Positions 1 to 7,653 of a stretch of DNA of 14,814 nucleotides are shown one piece after another. The stretch is from Flavobacteriales bacterium (lineage in GTDB: Bacteria; Bacteroidota; Bacteroidia; DT-38). Each line of letters opens with the position of its first letter. Position 1 is the first letter of the stretch. The DNA lies in contig JABSPR010000264.1 of NCBI GenBank assembly GCA_013214975.1, positions 1 through 14,814 on the forward strand, written 5' to 3'. The translations under genes and the position numbers were made by a program. The notes below the pieces were generated by a model. The model ran no database searches. It was not told the origin of the DNA and worked only from the letters and a program-made list of their open reading frames with translations.

Positions 1-878
1 TCCGTAAGACAGTATACATTTTTGTATTTATCCCAAACCGGTGTGTTTTTAACGGAACTTATTAAGTCTTTATCATATATCATTTTGAACTCTTTGCTAC
101 CGAGCTTTTTTTCTATAATTGCATCGTAGCCTTCTTTGAGTTTGGGTTTATATACTATAAATTCATCCGGAGAAATCTCGCCTTTTACAATAAGTTCTCC
201 TAATCCATAGGATGCATTTATTAAAACGACATCTTTAAATCCGCTTTCCGTATCAAGAGAGAATGCGACTCCTGATGTTCCCAAATCAGAGCGAACCATC
301 TTTTGAATACCAACTGAAATGGCGATATTTAATTGATCAAAATTCATACTTTCTCTGTGTGAAATCGCTCTGTCCGTATATAGAGATGCAAAACATTTTT
401 TAACAGCTTCAAGCATGTTGTCAAATCCTTTAATGTTTAAAAAAGTGTCTTGTTGTCCCGCAAAAGATGCATTTGGTAAATCTTCGGTAGTTGCGGAGGA
501 GCGTACTGCTACATCACAATCTTTAATGCTATAATTACTGGAAAGCTGATTATATGCTTTCTCTAGTTGTAAAATCATGCTATCGGGAAATTTACCCATG
601 CATATAGTTTTTCTAATAACCTTTCCTGTAATTCGGAGACTTTCTAAATCATTATAGTCTATTTCTCGAATACCCTTATTAATATAATTTTTAAGGTTGT
701 TGAATTCCATAAATTCGTTAAACGCAAATATTGTAATTGCAAATCCTTTTGGGATCTTTATCGCTTCAGAACTTAGATTTTGAGTTAACTCACCGAGGGA
801 AGCATTTTTTCCTCCTACAAGTGAAATATCTGTTAAATTAATTTGATTAAAAGAAAGGGTGTATGAACTATTTTTCAT
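1..878 (-). CDS. ppsA: Phosphoenolpyruvate synthase (PEP/pyruvate-binding domain protein), partial
   Basis: N-terminal 292 codons of a protein that runs off the left edge of the window; it has no stop here. Translation from ATG at 878 gives the ATP-grasp nucleotide-binding domain of PEP synthase: LVGGKNASLGEL near residues 20-31, VAVRSSATTEDLPNASFAGQ near residues 128-147, MVRSDLGTSGVAFS, and NASYGLGELIVKGEISPDEF. In this family the domain carries out ATP-dependent phosphorylation of a distal swivelling His domain, which makes PEP from pyruvate. The His and C-terminal PEP/pyruvate barrel are outside the window, so a PEP-synthase-like phosphotransferase is also possible. It lies 40 bases downstream of a receiver gene with no obvious promoter between, so it probably ends the receiver/Hpt operon. 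The symbol rests on the N-terminal domain only. Confidence 0.85.
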   Translation of the reverse strand, partial: MKNSSYTLSFNQINLTDISLVGGKNASLGELTQNLSSEAIKIPKGFAITIFAFNEFMEFNNLKNYINKGIREIDYNDLESLRITGKVIRKTICMGKFPDSMILQLEKAYNQLSSNYSIKDCDVAVRSSATTEDLPNASFAGQQDTFLNIKGFDNMLEAVKKCFASLYTDRAISHRESMNFDQLNIAISVGIQKMVRSDLGTSGVAFSLDTESGFKDVVLINASYGLGELIVKGEISPDEFIVYKPKLKEGYDAIIEKKLGSKEFKMIYDKDLISSVKNTPVWDKYKNVYCLT

Positions 879-918
879 TATTGCTATAATTTAGTTTTGA
901 ATTAATTTGCAGTTGATT

Positions 919-1407
919 TTAGTCGAAATAAATAGGGTAGTATATGCTTATGATAAAAACTATAATAAAGAAGAAGCCGATACTTATTAATGCGATGAAT
1001 TGGAGTTTCTTTAGTCGCTTATTTTCATGAATCAAATGGTTCCATTGCGCTATTCTATCTACAAGAAGTTTTATTCTTTTAAAAGCGGTATCAGTCTTTA
1101 CCACATAGTCAAACGCTCCGTATTTAATTGAATTTGCAGCCACTTCTAGCTTTTCCTGAGCTGAGAGCATAATAACTTCAATGTTGCTATGTGTGTTTTT
1201 TATAGCTTGTAGAACTTGTAATCCGTTTAGCTCTCCTTCTAAATTATAATCTAGAAGTACTATATCTGGATTTTTATCTATGTTTTCCAAACAGCTTTTA
1301 CCGTTAGAAAATGTCTCAACATTTCGGTACTTATTATGAGCTAGTTCTTCTTGAATTAACTTTTGATAAAACGGATCGTCTTCGACAATGAAAATAGTTG
1401 GTGTCAT
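919..1407 (-). CDS. Single-domain response regulator with C-terminal membrane helix
   Basis: 162-residue protein. Residues 1-125 form a receiver (REC) domain with the acidic pair E9/D10-D11, phospho-acceptor D53 in VLLDYNL, switch residue S82 in MLSAQ and conserved K104. A basic linker (HENKRLKKL) follows, and then about 24 very hydrophobic residues (about 137-160) predicted to span the membrane, so the receiver should face the cytoplasm with a short tail at or beyond the membrane. There is no DNA-binding or enzymatic output domain. It starts 11 bases after the stop of the Hpt gene, and its phosphate could come from that Hpt protein. Receivers ending in a membrane helix are unusual, because single-domain regulators are normally soluble. 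The receiver call is secure; the tethering is inferred from hydrophobicity. Confidence 0.88.
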   Translation of the reverse strand: MTPTIFIVEDDPFYQKLIQEELAHNKYRNVETFSNGKSCLENIDKNPDIVLLDYNLEGELNGLQVLQAIKNTHSNIEVIMLSAQEKLEVAANSIKYGAFDYVVKTDTAFKRIKLLVDRIAQWNHLIHENKRLKKLQFIALISIGFFFIIVFIISIYYPIYFD

Positions 1408-1418
1408 AGTTAAGGCTT

Positions 1419-1910
1419 TTATATATTTCTATTGAATAATTGTTTGTTTTGACATATTGTTAATTGCTTGATCGTATTGTTACATACTGTTACAAGCTCT
1501 TTAACCAATTCTGGGATTTGTTCTAAATGAATTTTTCGTTCAGAGAAGTCTTCAATTTGTTCTACTAAAGGAATTGCAGATTCTATTCCCATCATTCGAA
1601 TTGAAGGTTTCATTACATGAGCTACAGCTTTTACCCTTGGGATCTCATTTCTTAATGAGTGCATTGTAAGACGAGATAAAGTTGGCGGCAATTCGTCGAT
1701 AAATACTTGCACCATTTTGGGAACGAAGAATGGGTTACCATTAGAGAGTTTATCAAGTTTAGATAAATCAAATAATGGGTTATGAATAATACCCGAAGTC
1801 TTTATGTTTTGCTGTCCATCATCTTTAAGGTATCTTTTTATGATTTTTTTAGTCTTATGCATCCATGCTTTCCTTGTATAGAAAAGACGCGGTAGTATTT
1901 TTTTAGCCAT
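1419..1910 (-). CDS. Orphan histidine phosphotransfer (Hpt) domain protein
   Basis: I chose the ATG at 1910 (MAKKILPRLF), 2 bases after the stop of the upstream receiver gene; a longer frame from 1964 would overlap that gene by about 50 bases. The 163-residue product carries an Hpt helical bundle over about residues 55-155. The phospho-accepting histidine is probably H98 in AVAHVMKPSIRMMG, the Bacteroidota-style equivalent of the common AHxLKGS motif. The first 40 residues are strongly basic (KKTKKIIKRYLKDD) and unassigned. Hpt proteins shuttle phosphate between hybrid kinases and receivers. Placed between two membrane-tethered receiver genes, it most likely serves them. No kinase is visible in the window, so the phosphate donor must lie elsewhere. 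A later start (ATG at 1862) cannot be excluded. Confidence 0.8.
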   Translation of the reverse strand: MAKKILPRLFYTRKAWMHKTKKIIKRYLKDDGQQNIKTSGIIHNPLFDLSKLDKLSNGNPFFVPKMVQVFIDELPPTLSRLTMHSLRNEIPRVKAVAHVMKPSIRMMGIESAIPLVEQIEDFSERKIHLEQIPELVKELVTVCNNTIKQLTICQNKQLFNRNI

Positions 1911-1912
1911 TA

Positions 1913-2416
1913 TTATTTGTTTGTGTAAACAACATATGTGAAGGCGATAAGTGCTCCTATCCATATTAGATTGCTTACTAGTTTCTTTTTCTTTTTCTTA
2001 GTTTCTCTTAATACACAGATTTTTCCTACCACTAGATCAACTCGATGAAAAGAATTATTGTCTTTCTCGATGTAATCTATTGCTCCATTTTTCATTAATT
2101 CAACAGTGGTTATAGTATGCTCTTGACTTGTAAGGATTACACATTGTGTTTCTGGATAAGACCTGTTGATAGACTTTAGTATTTGAAGCCCGTTTAGAGC
2201 ATTCTCTTCAGTACTGTCCAGGTGGTAATCAAGGAAAATAATATCAGGATCCGGATTATCTATTTCTAGAAATTCCTCACCGTTTTCACATTGTACAATA
2301 TTTAAACTTACATCTCGGCCTGTTAGCCTTTTCGATAGATTGGATAAGTACGAGAACAATAGCTTGCTATAAATTCTGTCGTCTTCTATTATATATACAT
2401 TTAATATTCTATTCAT
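1913..2416 (-). CDS. Single-domain response regulator with poly-Lys linker and C-terminal membrane helix
   Basis: 167-residue protein. REC domain at about 5-135 with acidic residues E11-D12-D13, phospho-acceptor D63 in IIFLDYHL, T96 in ILTSQ and K118. A run of six lysines (140-145) leads directly into a hydrophobic helix at about 147-164, the arrangement expected for a cytoplasmic domain anchored by a C-terminal membrane segment. No output domain follows. It is the first gene of the operon that continues with the Hpt protein, a second membrane-tethered receiver and the PEP synthase gene. It resembles the protein encoded at 919-1407 in overall design, so the two may be diverged duplicates. A sigma-54-like element lies 26-40 bases before the start codon. 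Confidence 0.88.
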   Translation of the reverse strand: MNRILNVYIIEDDRIYSKLLFSYLSNLSKRLTGRDVSLNIVQCENGEEFLEIDNPDPDIIFLDYHLDSTEENALNGLQILKSINRSYPETQCVILTSQEHTITTVELMKNGAIDYIEKDNNSFHRVDLVVGKICVLRETKKKKKKLVSNLIWIGALIAFTYVVYTNK

Positions 2417-2440
2417 TTTTTTTCAATTTGGGATTGGATG

Positions 2441-2456
2441 TTCCAACGTCGTGCCG
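2441..2456 (-). promoter_or_regulatory. Sigma-54-like -24/-12 promoter before the receiver/Hpt operon
   Basis: On the minus strand the sequence reads CGGCACGACGTTGGAA. The GG at 2455-2454 with the following CACG matches the -24 part of the sigma-54 consensus (TGGCACG), and TTGGA at 2446-2442 stands at the -12 position. The normal GC of -12 is replaced by GG or GA depending on how it is aligned. GG to the start codon is 39 bases, close to the spacing at the other three sites in the window. Confidence 0.5.
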
Positions 2457-2605
2457 AAGAGAGATGAGTATCTAATTATATAGGAAAATGTTATTAAAGG
2501 AGTTGGGAAATATCTCCAATATGGAATTGTTCTCTATGCGAGACTACTGTATATGCTAATAGTTATGGTGTCATTGAGGGGAGAGTACGATCTGAAATGG
2601 GTAAT

Positions 2606-2649
2606 AAAAAAAGGTCTAGTATTATAAAAATACTAGACCTGTCTTTTTT
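2606..2649 (-). terminator. Intrinsic terminator, bidirectional in form
   Basis: A perfect 12-base-pair hairpin, AGGTCTAGTATT (2612-2623) pairing with AATACTAGACCT (2629-2640), with a five-base loop. An A-run lies on the left (2606-2611) and a T-run on the right (2644-2649). Read on the minus strand, it sits about 22 bases beyond the stop codon of the receiver gene at 2662-3057 and ends in a run of T. It therefore insulates that gene from the next operon, and it could also stop plus-strand transcription. Confidence 0.85.
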
Positions 2650-2661
2650 AGAAAATACTTG

Positions 2662-3057
2662 TTAAGCAGCATTTAATTTACGAAGTACTGTGGGGATAAG
2701 GAACTTACTTCCTTCATTAGTTTTTAATACAAAATCTATTTTTCGATATCTCTGGTATTCCTCTAATAATCCTTCGTTGCTAGAGCTGGATATATAAATT
2801 ATTTCAGGCTGGGGCTTCCTCTTCTGTAGAATGCTTAAGGCATTATGTCCAGAAATATTGTCTTTGTAAATAGAGTCTAGATTGTAATCTAAAATTATTA
2901 GTTGTGGTTTTTTGTACATGTTTTCCAAGCATTTTTCCGCCGATTGAAAAGTTTCGATTTCGATGTTGCTTACCTCAGATAATTCATGTTTAATAAATTC
3001 TAAATAAATATTGTCATCATCTACTATGAATATCTTCTTCTTTTTTTTATTTGTCAT
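2662..3057 (-). CDS. Soluble single-domain response regulator
   Basis: 131-residue protein that is nearly all receiver: acidic pocket D13-D14-D15, phospho-acceptor D57 in LIILDYNL, S90 in IYISSSS and K112 in FVLKTNE. It has a lysine-rich N-terminus (NKKKKK) and, unlike the two receivers nearer the left edge, no membrane helix. It has neither DNA-binding nor enzymatic output, so it probably acts by protein contact or as an intermediate or sink in a phosphorelay. It forms its own transcription unit: a sigma-54-like element lies upstream and a strong hairpin terminator follows. The NtrC-type activator gene ends 92 bases upstream. Confidence 0.88.
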   Translation of the reverse strand: MTNKKKKKIFIVDDDNIYLEFIKHELSEVSNIEIETFQSAEKCLENMYKKPQLIILDYNLDSIYKDNISGHNALSILQKRKPQPEIIYISSSSNEGLLEEYQRYRKIDFVLKTNEGSKFLIPTVLRKLNAA

Positions 3058-3086
3058 ATTTTGAATTTTAAGATTTAACCTAAGTG

Positions 3087-3102
3087 TTCCAAAATGATGC
3101 CA
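3087..3102 (-). promoter_or_regulatory. Sigma-54-like -24/-12 promoter before the soluble receiver gene
   Basis: The minus strand reads TGGCATCATTTTGGAA, with GG at 3101-3100 and TTGGA at 3092-3088. Spacing and -12 half (TTGGAACA) are the same as at the site at 2441-2456. The start codon lies 44 bases after the GG. The -24 half is one base from the TGGCAC consensus, and the -12 lacks the usual GC. Confidence 0.5.
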
Positions 3103-3149
3103 GTTGTTATAATGAACTTATTTTTAAAGTTAACATGAGCTTTATGGAA

Positions 3150-4523
3150 TTACCATTTGTCAAAGGCAATTTCACCTCTTTTAATCATCTTATAAAGTGT
3201 AGATTTTCCAATGTCTAATTTCTTTGCAACTAAGGAAACATCACCGTTGTTTTTTTCTAAATAGTGACCAATTATTTTGGAGATATAACCTTTTAGTGAG
3301 TTTCCTTCAATAATAAAATCTGTAAAAGAGGATGCGGATGAGAACGTAATATCTCTTGGTTCAATTTCCTCTCCGTCAGACATTACTGCTGATAGTTCCA
3401 TAATTGATTTAAGTTCTCTTACATTTCCTGGGTAGTGGTATTTGTTAAGTCTGGCTTTTGCGTCGTGCGATATTTTCTTCTTCATCTTCTTATTGTCTTT
3501 ATTGAATGAGTCTAAAAAGAATTTTGCCATTATTAAAATATCTTCTTTTCTATCTCTTAAAGGCGGAAGTTCAACTGGTAATCCAAGTATCCTAAAATAA
3601 AGGTCTTGTCTAAAGTTGCCTTTTTTAACTTCTTCTGCTAAGTTTTTATGCGTGGCTACTATTATTCTAAGATCAACGTTTATAGGTTTGTTATTTCCGA
3701 TTCTAGTTATTTCGCGTTCTTGAAGAACTCGTAGAAGTTTACCTTGCATGGCAATATCCATATCAGCAATCTCGTCCAAGAATATCGTTCCTTTGTCTGA
3801 TTCTTCGAATTTGCCGATTCTTCTTTCGTGTGCTCCTGTGAATGATCCTTTCTCATGGCCAAATAGTTCACTCTCTAAAAGATCCTTTGGAATTGCAGTC
3901 ATATTAACTGCGACAAAAGATTTTTTACTTCGGTTAGAATTATAGTGAATGCATCTAGCTACGAGTTCTTTTCCTGTACCTGTTTCTCCCGTTATGGAAA
4001 CAGTAATATTATTATCACATGCCTTTTGCATTACTCTGAATACATCATGAATTTCAGAACTATTACCCTTAATAGCACTTTCGAAATCATATTTCCTGCC
4101 AAGTTCATCTTTGAGATGTTCAACCTCATCGATTAGTTCTGATTTTTCTTTAATCTTTAGTACTGCTTTCCATAGTCTATCTTTTGTATCATCATCTTTC
4201 ACTAAATAATCGTTCACATTTTCTTCTTGTAAAATGTCGATCGCTGTTTGGATGTCATCTTGTCCTGAAATCATTATAACAGGAATTTTCGGATTTGTTT
4301 TGAAAACTTCTTTTGTTAATGTTTTTCCATCCATATCTGGTAAGGAGTAATCCAAGCATATTACATCTGGGTTTCGGTATAGGTTTTTAATACACTCTTG
4401 CCCCGTAGGGAACTTTTCAATTATGTAATCTGGATTAAGAGCAAGATGATATTCTAATAATTGGACATACCAATCGTCATCTTCGACTAAAAATATAAGT
4501 AGTGAGTTACTGTTGTTTGACAT
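3150..4523 (-). CDS. NtrC-family sigma-54-dependent response regulator
   Basis: 457 residues with the complete three-domain layout. REC covers about 8-125 (D15-D17 acidic pocket, phospho-acceptor D58 in VICLDYSL, S86, K109). The AAA+ sigma-54 interaction domain covers about 148-385: Walker A GETGTGKE at 179-186, GSFTGA loop at 226-231 in place of the common GAFTGA, Walker B GTIFLDEI at 245-252, and the arginine region FRQDLYFR at 304-311. A Fis-type helix-turn-helix lies at about 405-452 (DVSLVAKKLDIGKSTLYKMI). Such proteins bind upstream enhancers and use ATP to open sigma-54 promoters once phosphorylated. Ser for Ala in the GAFTGA loop occurs in natural family members and need not inactivate it. 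It is the obvious candidate activator for the -24/-12 elements found here. Its own promoter is not evident. Confidence 0.95.
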   Translation of the reverse strand: MSNNSNSLLIFLVEDDDWYVQLLEYHLALNPDYIIEKFPTGQECIKNLYRNPDVICLDYSLPDMDGKTLTKEVFKTNPKIPVIMISGQDDIQTAIDILQEENVNDYLVKDDDTKDRLWKAVLKIKEKSELIDEVEHLKDELGRKYDFESAIKGNSSEIHDVFRVMQKACDNNITVSITGETGTGKELVARCIHYNSNRSKKSFVAVNMTAIPKDLLESELFGHEKGSFTGAHERRIGKFEESDKGTIFLDEIADMDIAMQGKLLRVLQEREITRIGNNKPINVDLRIIVATHKNLAEEVKKGNFRQDLYFRILGLPVELPPLRDRKEDILIMAKFFLDSFNKDNKKMKKKISHDAKARLNKYHYPGNVRELKSIMELSAVMSDGEEIEPRDITFSSASSFTDFIIEGNSLKGYISKIIGHYLEKNNGDVSLVAKKLDIGKSTLYKMIKRGEIAFDKW

Positions 4524-4682
4524 AAGTTAGAAATGGATTTCGTTCAATTACTATACTCTCTATTTGAGAAAAAGGTTCGATTGTAGAAAATTAAATTTCG
4601 TTTTTTATTCATTTTACTCTGCCTTTGTGATAGAATCTAAGTAGGAATACTTATTGATTAGAGTATTGTAATAACGGAAATG

Positions 4683-4700
4683 CTGTTATGAATATTACAG
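4683..4700. promoter_or_regulatory. Imperfect palindrome upstream of the enzyme operon
   Basis: CTGTTATGAATATTACAG is an 18-base imperfect inverted repeat (CTGTnAT arms) ending 23 bases before the ATG at 4724. It lies in the 200-base divergent gap between the sigma-54 activator and the hydrolase gene. It could be an operator or chance in AT-rich DNA. I see no convincing -24/-12 element or other gene in this gap. Confidence 0.2.
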
Positions 4701-4723
4701 ATTACTTGATGTAGATATTACCA

Positions 4724-5365
4724 ATGACGGATAGAATATTTTGTTTAGGTGGACTTATAATTGATGAATTAATTTTTAGAAAATTAAAGTTACCGGGTAT
4801 AGAGGTTGTTCATATTAAATATATAGACCATATAAATGGAGAAACTTTATCTGACTATGCTTTAAGACTATTTAATGAAATTAAGCTGCCTATTGATTAT
4901 ACATTACTGGGTGTTTCTTTTGGTGGAATGATCGCAATCGAGTTTTCAAAGATTAGAAAACCAAAAAAAATGTTTTTGATATCAACCGCATCAAGACTAA
5001 ATGAGGTTCCCTTTAGATTGAGACTAGCAGGAAGGCTTCAACTTCATAAACTGATACCGAGATTGGCCGTAATATCTCCATTCTTTTTATTCAAATGCCT
5101 GTTTAAGGTAAAAAACGAGAAAGATATCAGAAGAATAAAAAGATTATTAACTCCTGTTGAATTAAAGTTTTTTGAGTGGGCACTTGAAAGTATTTTACAC
5201 TGGAAGAATAAAGAGATACCCGATGCTATTCGGATTCATGGAACAAATGATAGAATTCTTCCTCGTAAGAAAAAAGTTGACTATCCTTTAAGGGGAGGTT
5301 CTCATTTTATCATGGTAAACAAATCAAAGGAAATAGAAAAAATATTAATTGAAAACAACGTGTAA
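4724..5365 (+). CDS. Alpha/beta hydrolase-fold protein
   Basis: 213 residues. A complete putative catalytic triad is visible: nucleophile S65 in the elbow GVSFGG (63-68), D176 in HGTNDRILP, and H194 in GGSHF. The middle (about 95-160) is a helical lid region rich in Leu and Lys. No signal peptide is present, so it is cytoplasmic. Family members hydrolyse esters or thioesters, or cleave C-C bonds; the substrate cannot be told. It opens a plus-strand run of enzymes: its TAA stop is directly followed, with no gap, by the ATG of the flavin monooxygenase reading frame, implying translational coupling and a shared pathway. Confidence 0.85.
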   Translation: MTDRIFCLGGLIIDELIFRKLKLPGIEVVHIKYIDHINGETLSDYALRLFNEIKLPIDYTLLGVSFGGMIAIEFSKIRKPKKMFLISTASRLNEVPFRLRLAGRLQLHKLIPRLAVISPFFLFKCLFKVKNEKDIRRIKRLLTPVELKFFEWALESILHWKNKEIPDAIRIHGTNDRILPRKKKVDYPLRGGSHFIMVNKSKEIEKILIENNV

Positions 5366-6679
5366 ATGAGAGCAAATTTGAGGAGAAAAAAAAGATTAAA
5401 TGCGGACTATGCTATAATCGGAGCTGGTCCATCGGGACTAGCATGTGCAAAAGTTTTTGAAGATTTAGGGATAAGTTATCAAGGATATGAATCGAGCGAA
5501 ACTGTAGCAGGTTTATGGAATTATGATAATCCTTCTAGTCCTTTATATCCTAATGTTCATTTAATATCGTCTAAGGAAAAGACTGAATTTAGGCATTATC
5601 CGATGGCAGATACTCCTGAGGATTATCCGCATCATGAAAAAGTTTTTAAATACCTCGTTAGCTATGCTAATCATTTTAAATTATTGAAAAAATTCAAGTT
5701 TAACTCACCAGTAAAGGAGGTCAAAAAACTACGGGATGGAAGATGGATGGTAGATTTAGGACGAGGTAGTTTTGCTACTTATAAAGGAGTTATTATGGCT
5801 ACCGGATTGTTCAATAGTCCCAATATTCCGAATATTGGAGGGAAGTTTAAAGGAAATATAGTACACTCAAGTAAAGTCTAAGACTTGGAGTTTTATCGCG
5901 ATAAAAAAGTATTAATTGTAGGTGCCGGCAATAGTGGTTGTGATCTTGCTTGTGAACTCGTTCGAGTTGCCAAAACAGTTGGTTTAAGCATGCGTTCTGG
6001 TAATTACATTATTCCTAAATATTTACTTGGGAAGCCTGCAGACAGTTTGAATTTTGCCATTAAATTACCTGTACGTTTAAAGCAGTATATCCATTCAAGT
6101 TTTCTTAATGCGATTTCAGGTCAAATGCAGCAATTCGGTTTACCGAAACCCTTGCATAATATTTATGAAAAGCATCCTATAATTAATTCTGAATTAAAAT
6201 ATCAAATTGGTCATGGTCATATAAAAATTCAAGATCAATTAATTAAGTATGATGGAAATTCTGTTTTGTTTTCAAATGAAGTAAGAGTGAAGTATGACGC
6301 CATTATTTTGGCTACCGGATTTAATCTTTGTTTCCCTTTTATTGATAAAAAGCATTTAAATATGAATGAAGATTGTCCTGAATTGTTTCTCAATATTTTT
6401 AATAAGGATAGAAAAAACTTGTTCGTTATGGGTATGATTAGCTCTTTAGGATTGGGATGGGACGGGAGATACAAGCAAGCTTTACTTGTTGGAAGGTATT
6501 TGAGAGCTAGAATAAACGCTTCTAAATCAGCCAAATCTTTTGAGGATTTGATGAAACAAATTCCTGATTTGAGTGGAGGCTATAATTACAAGTTTAAAGG
6601 GAATAGTAGGTATTATGTTAACAACATCTCTTACATGAGGTTGTTAGAAAAAGGATTAAAAATGTTGGCCTATGATTAA
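5366..6679 (+). pseudogene. Flavin-containing monooxygenase interrupted by an in-frame stop codon
   Basis: The frame encodes a full-length FMO (about 437 codons) except for a TAA at codon 172 (5879-5881). Before the stop: FAD-binding GAGPSG (residues 19-24), LWNYDNPSSPLYPN, MATGLFN, and the FMO signature FKGNIVHSSKV, where the terminal Y/F is Val. After the stop, in the same frame: NADPH-binding VGAGNSGCD (about codons 185-193) and ILATGF (about 314-319). The second half could begin at TTG 5885, but alone it lacks the FAD site, and the first half alone lacks the NADPH site. A nonsense mutation or a sequencing error is the simplest reading. An intact enzyme would oxygenate a soft nucleophile or do a Baeyer-Villiger reaction using FAD and NADPH. 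The 3' end overlaps the next gene by 8 bases. Confidence 0.8.
5879..5881 (+). other. In-frame TAA splitting the FMO reading frame
   Basis: This is the single codon separating two halves that are otherwise in the same frame and align end to end with FMO architecture. It falls directly after the FMO signature, in the loop leading into the NADPH-binding Rossmann fold. One base change (for example TAT or AAA to TAA) would explain it. Confidence 0.8.
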
Positions 6680-7619
6680 AACAGGAAAAGAAAGAATATT
6701 AATATCTGGCGGTGCAGGTAATTTGGGGACTAAGCTCATTAAAGGGTTGTTAAAACAATATCCAAATCTAAATGTTCATTGTTTGGATGTTCAAAAACCT
6801 AAAGTCAAATTACCACATTTAGTTTCTCATGAGTTGAGTATTTTATCACATCACTTAAACGCCATTTTTAAAAGCATGAAATTCGATATCGTTTTTCATC
6901 TCATTGGTATAATGTCTCCAGATAAAAACAGGTCGGATGAAATTTATAAAATTGAGATAGGTGGCTTAAAAAAGTTATTGAAATTATGCTCAATGAATAC
7001 TGTAGAACACTTTGTTTTTGTTTCGAGTGGAGCAGTATATGGATACAAGGATGGGTTGCCAAATTATATTACTGAAAAGCAGCCTGTCGAATCCAACAAC
7101 CCCATAACTTATGGTCGGAATAAAGTAATAGCCGAATCAATTATCAAAGAGCATTCAAAGAACACAGGACTTAATTATACAATATTTAGACCCTGTACGA
7201 TTCTTGGATCAAATTCAAACAACATTGTTTCTAGATGGTTTGATAGATCAGTAATTGTCGGATTAAATAAGGCTGTATCACCATTCTCTTTTGTATGGGA
7301 TGAGGATGTGGTGGGTTGTTTAATTGAATGTGCTGAAAGGGAATTGCTCGGAACATATAATATTGCGGGAAAGGGATGGGTTTCGTTAAGAGAAATTGCG
7401 GATATGCAATCAAAATTATACCTCTCTCTAAACAACGTGCGATTAGGTAGAATACTAAACCTGCTAAATAAGTTTTCTTTAATAGACTATACGAAAGAGC
7501 ACTTAGACTTTATTAAGTACAGACCAGTTCTGGATAGAAATAAGCTGAAGGAATATTTTCATTATCGTTTTCGCAAAACATCGAAAGAAGCATTCGAGTT
7601 CTACCTAGAATCTCACTGA
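6672..7619 (+). CDS. NAD(P)-dependent epimerase/dehydratase (extended SDR)
   Basis: 315 residues. The N-terminal Rossmann fold carries the extended-SDR glycine motif GGAGNLG (13-19). The catalytic set is visible as S118/S119 in FVSSGAVYG and Y147-x3-K151 in TYGRNK, followed by FRPCTILG, where substrate specificity usually begins. No signal peptide or membrane segment is clear. Relatives include nucleotide-sugar epimerases, 3-beta-hydroxysteroid dehydrogenase-like enzymes and other reductases; the sequence does not decide between them. The start ATG at 6672 overlaps the end of the FMO frame by 8 bases, so the genes are co-translated. Given its neighbours (hydrolase, FMO, second SDR), a role in making or modifying a small molecule or lipid is as likely as a sugar role. 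Confidence 0.85.
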   Translation: MIKTGKERILISGGAGNLGTKLIKGLLKQYPNLNVHCLDVQKPKVKLPHLVSHELSILSHHLNAIFKSMKFDIVFHLIGIMSPDKNRSDEIYKIEIGGLKKLLKLCSMNTVEHFVFVSSGAVYGYKDGLPNYITEKQPVESNNPITYGRNKVIAESIIKEHSKNTGLNYTIFRPCTILGSNSNNIVSRWFDRSVIVGLNKAVSPFSFVWDEDVVGCLIECAERELLGTYNIAGKGWVSLREIADMQSKLYLSLNNVRLGRILNLLNKFSLIDYTKEHLDFIKYRPVLDRNKLKEYFHYRFRKTSKEAFEFYLESH

Positions 7620-7653
7620 TTTGTAGAAGTATCACTATTAACATAAATATATT

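Noticed and set aside
1911..1964. Longer Hpt protein starting at ATG 1964
   Set aside because: It would overlap the upstream receiver gene by about 50 bases, while ATG 1910 follows that gene's stop by 2 bases as expected in an operon.
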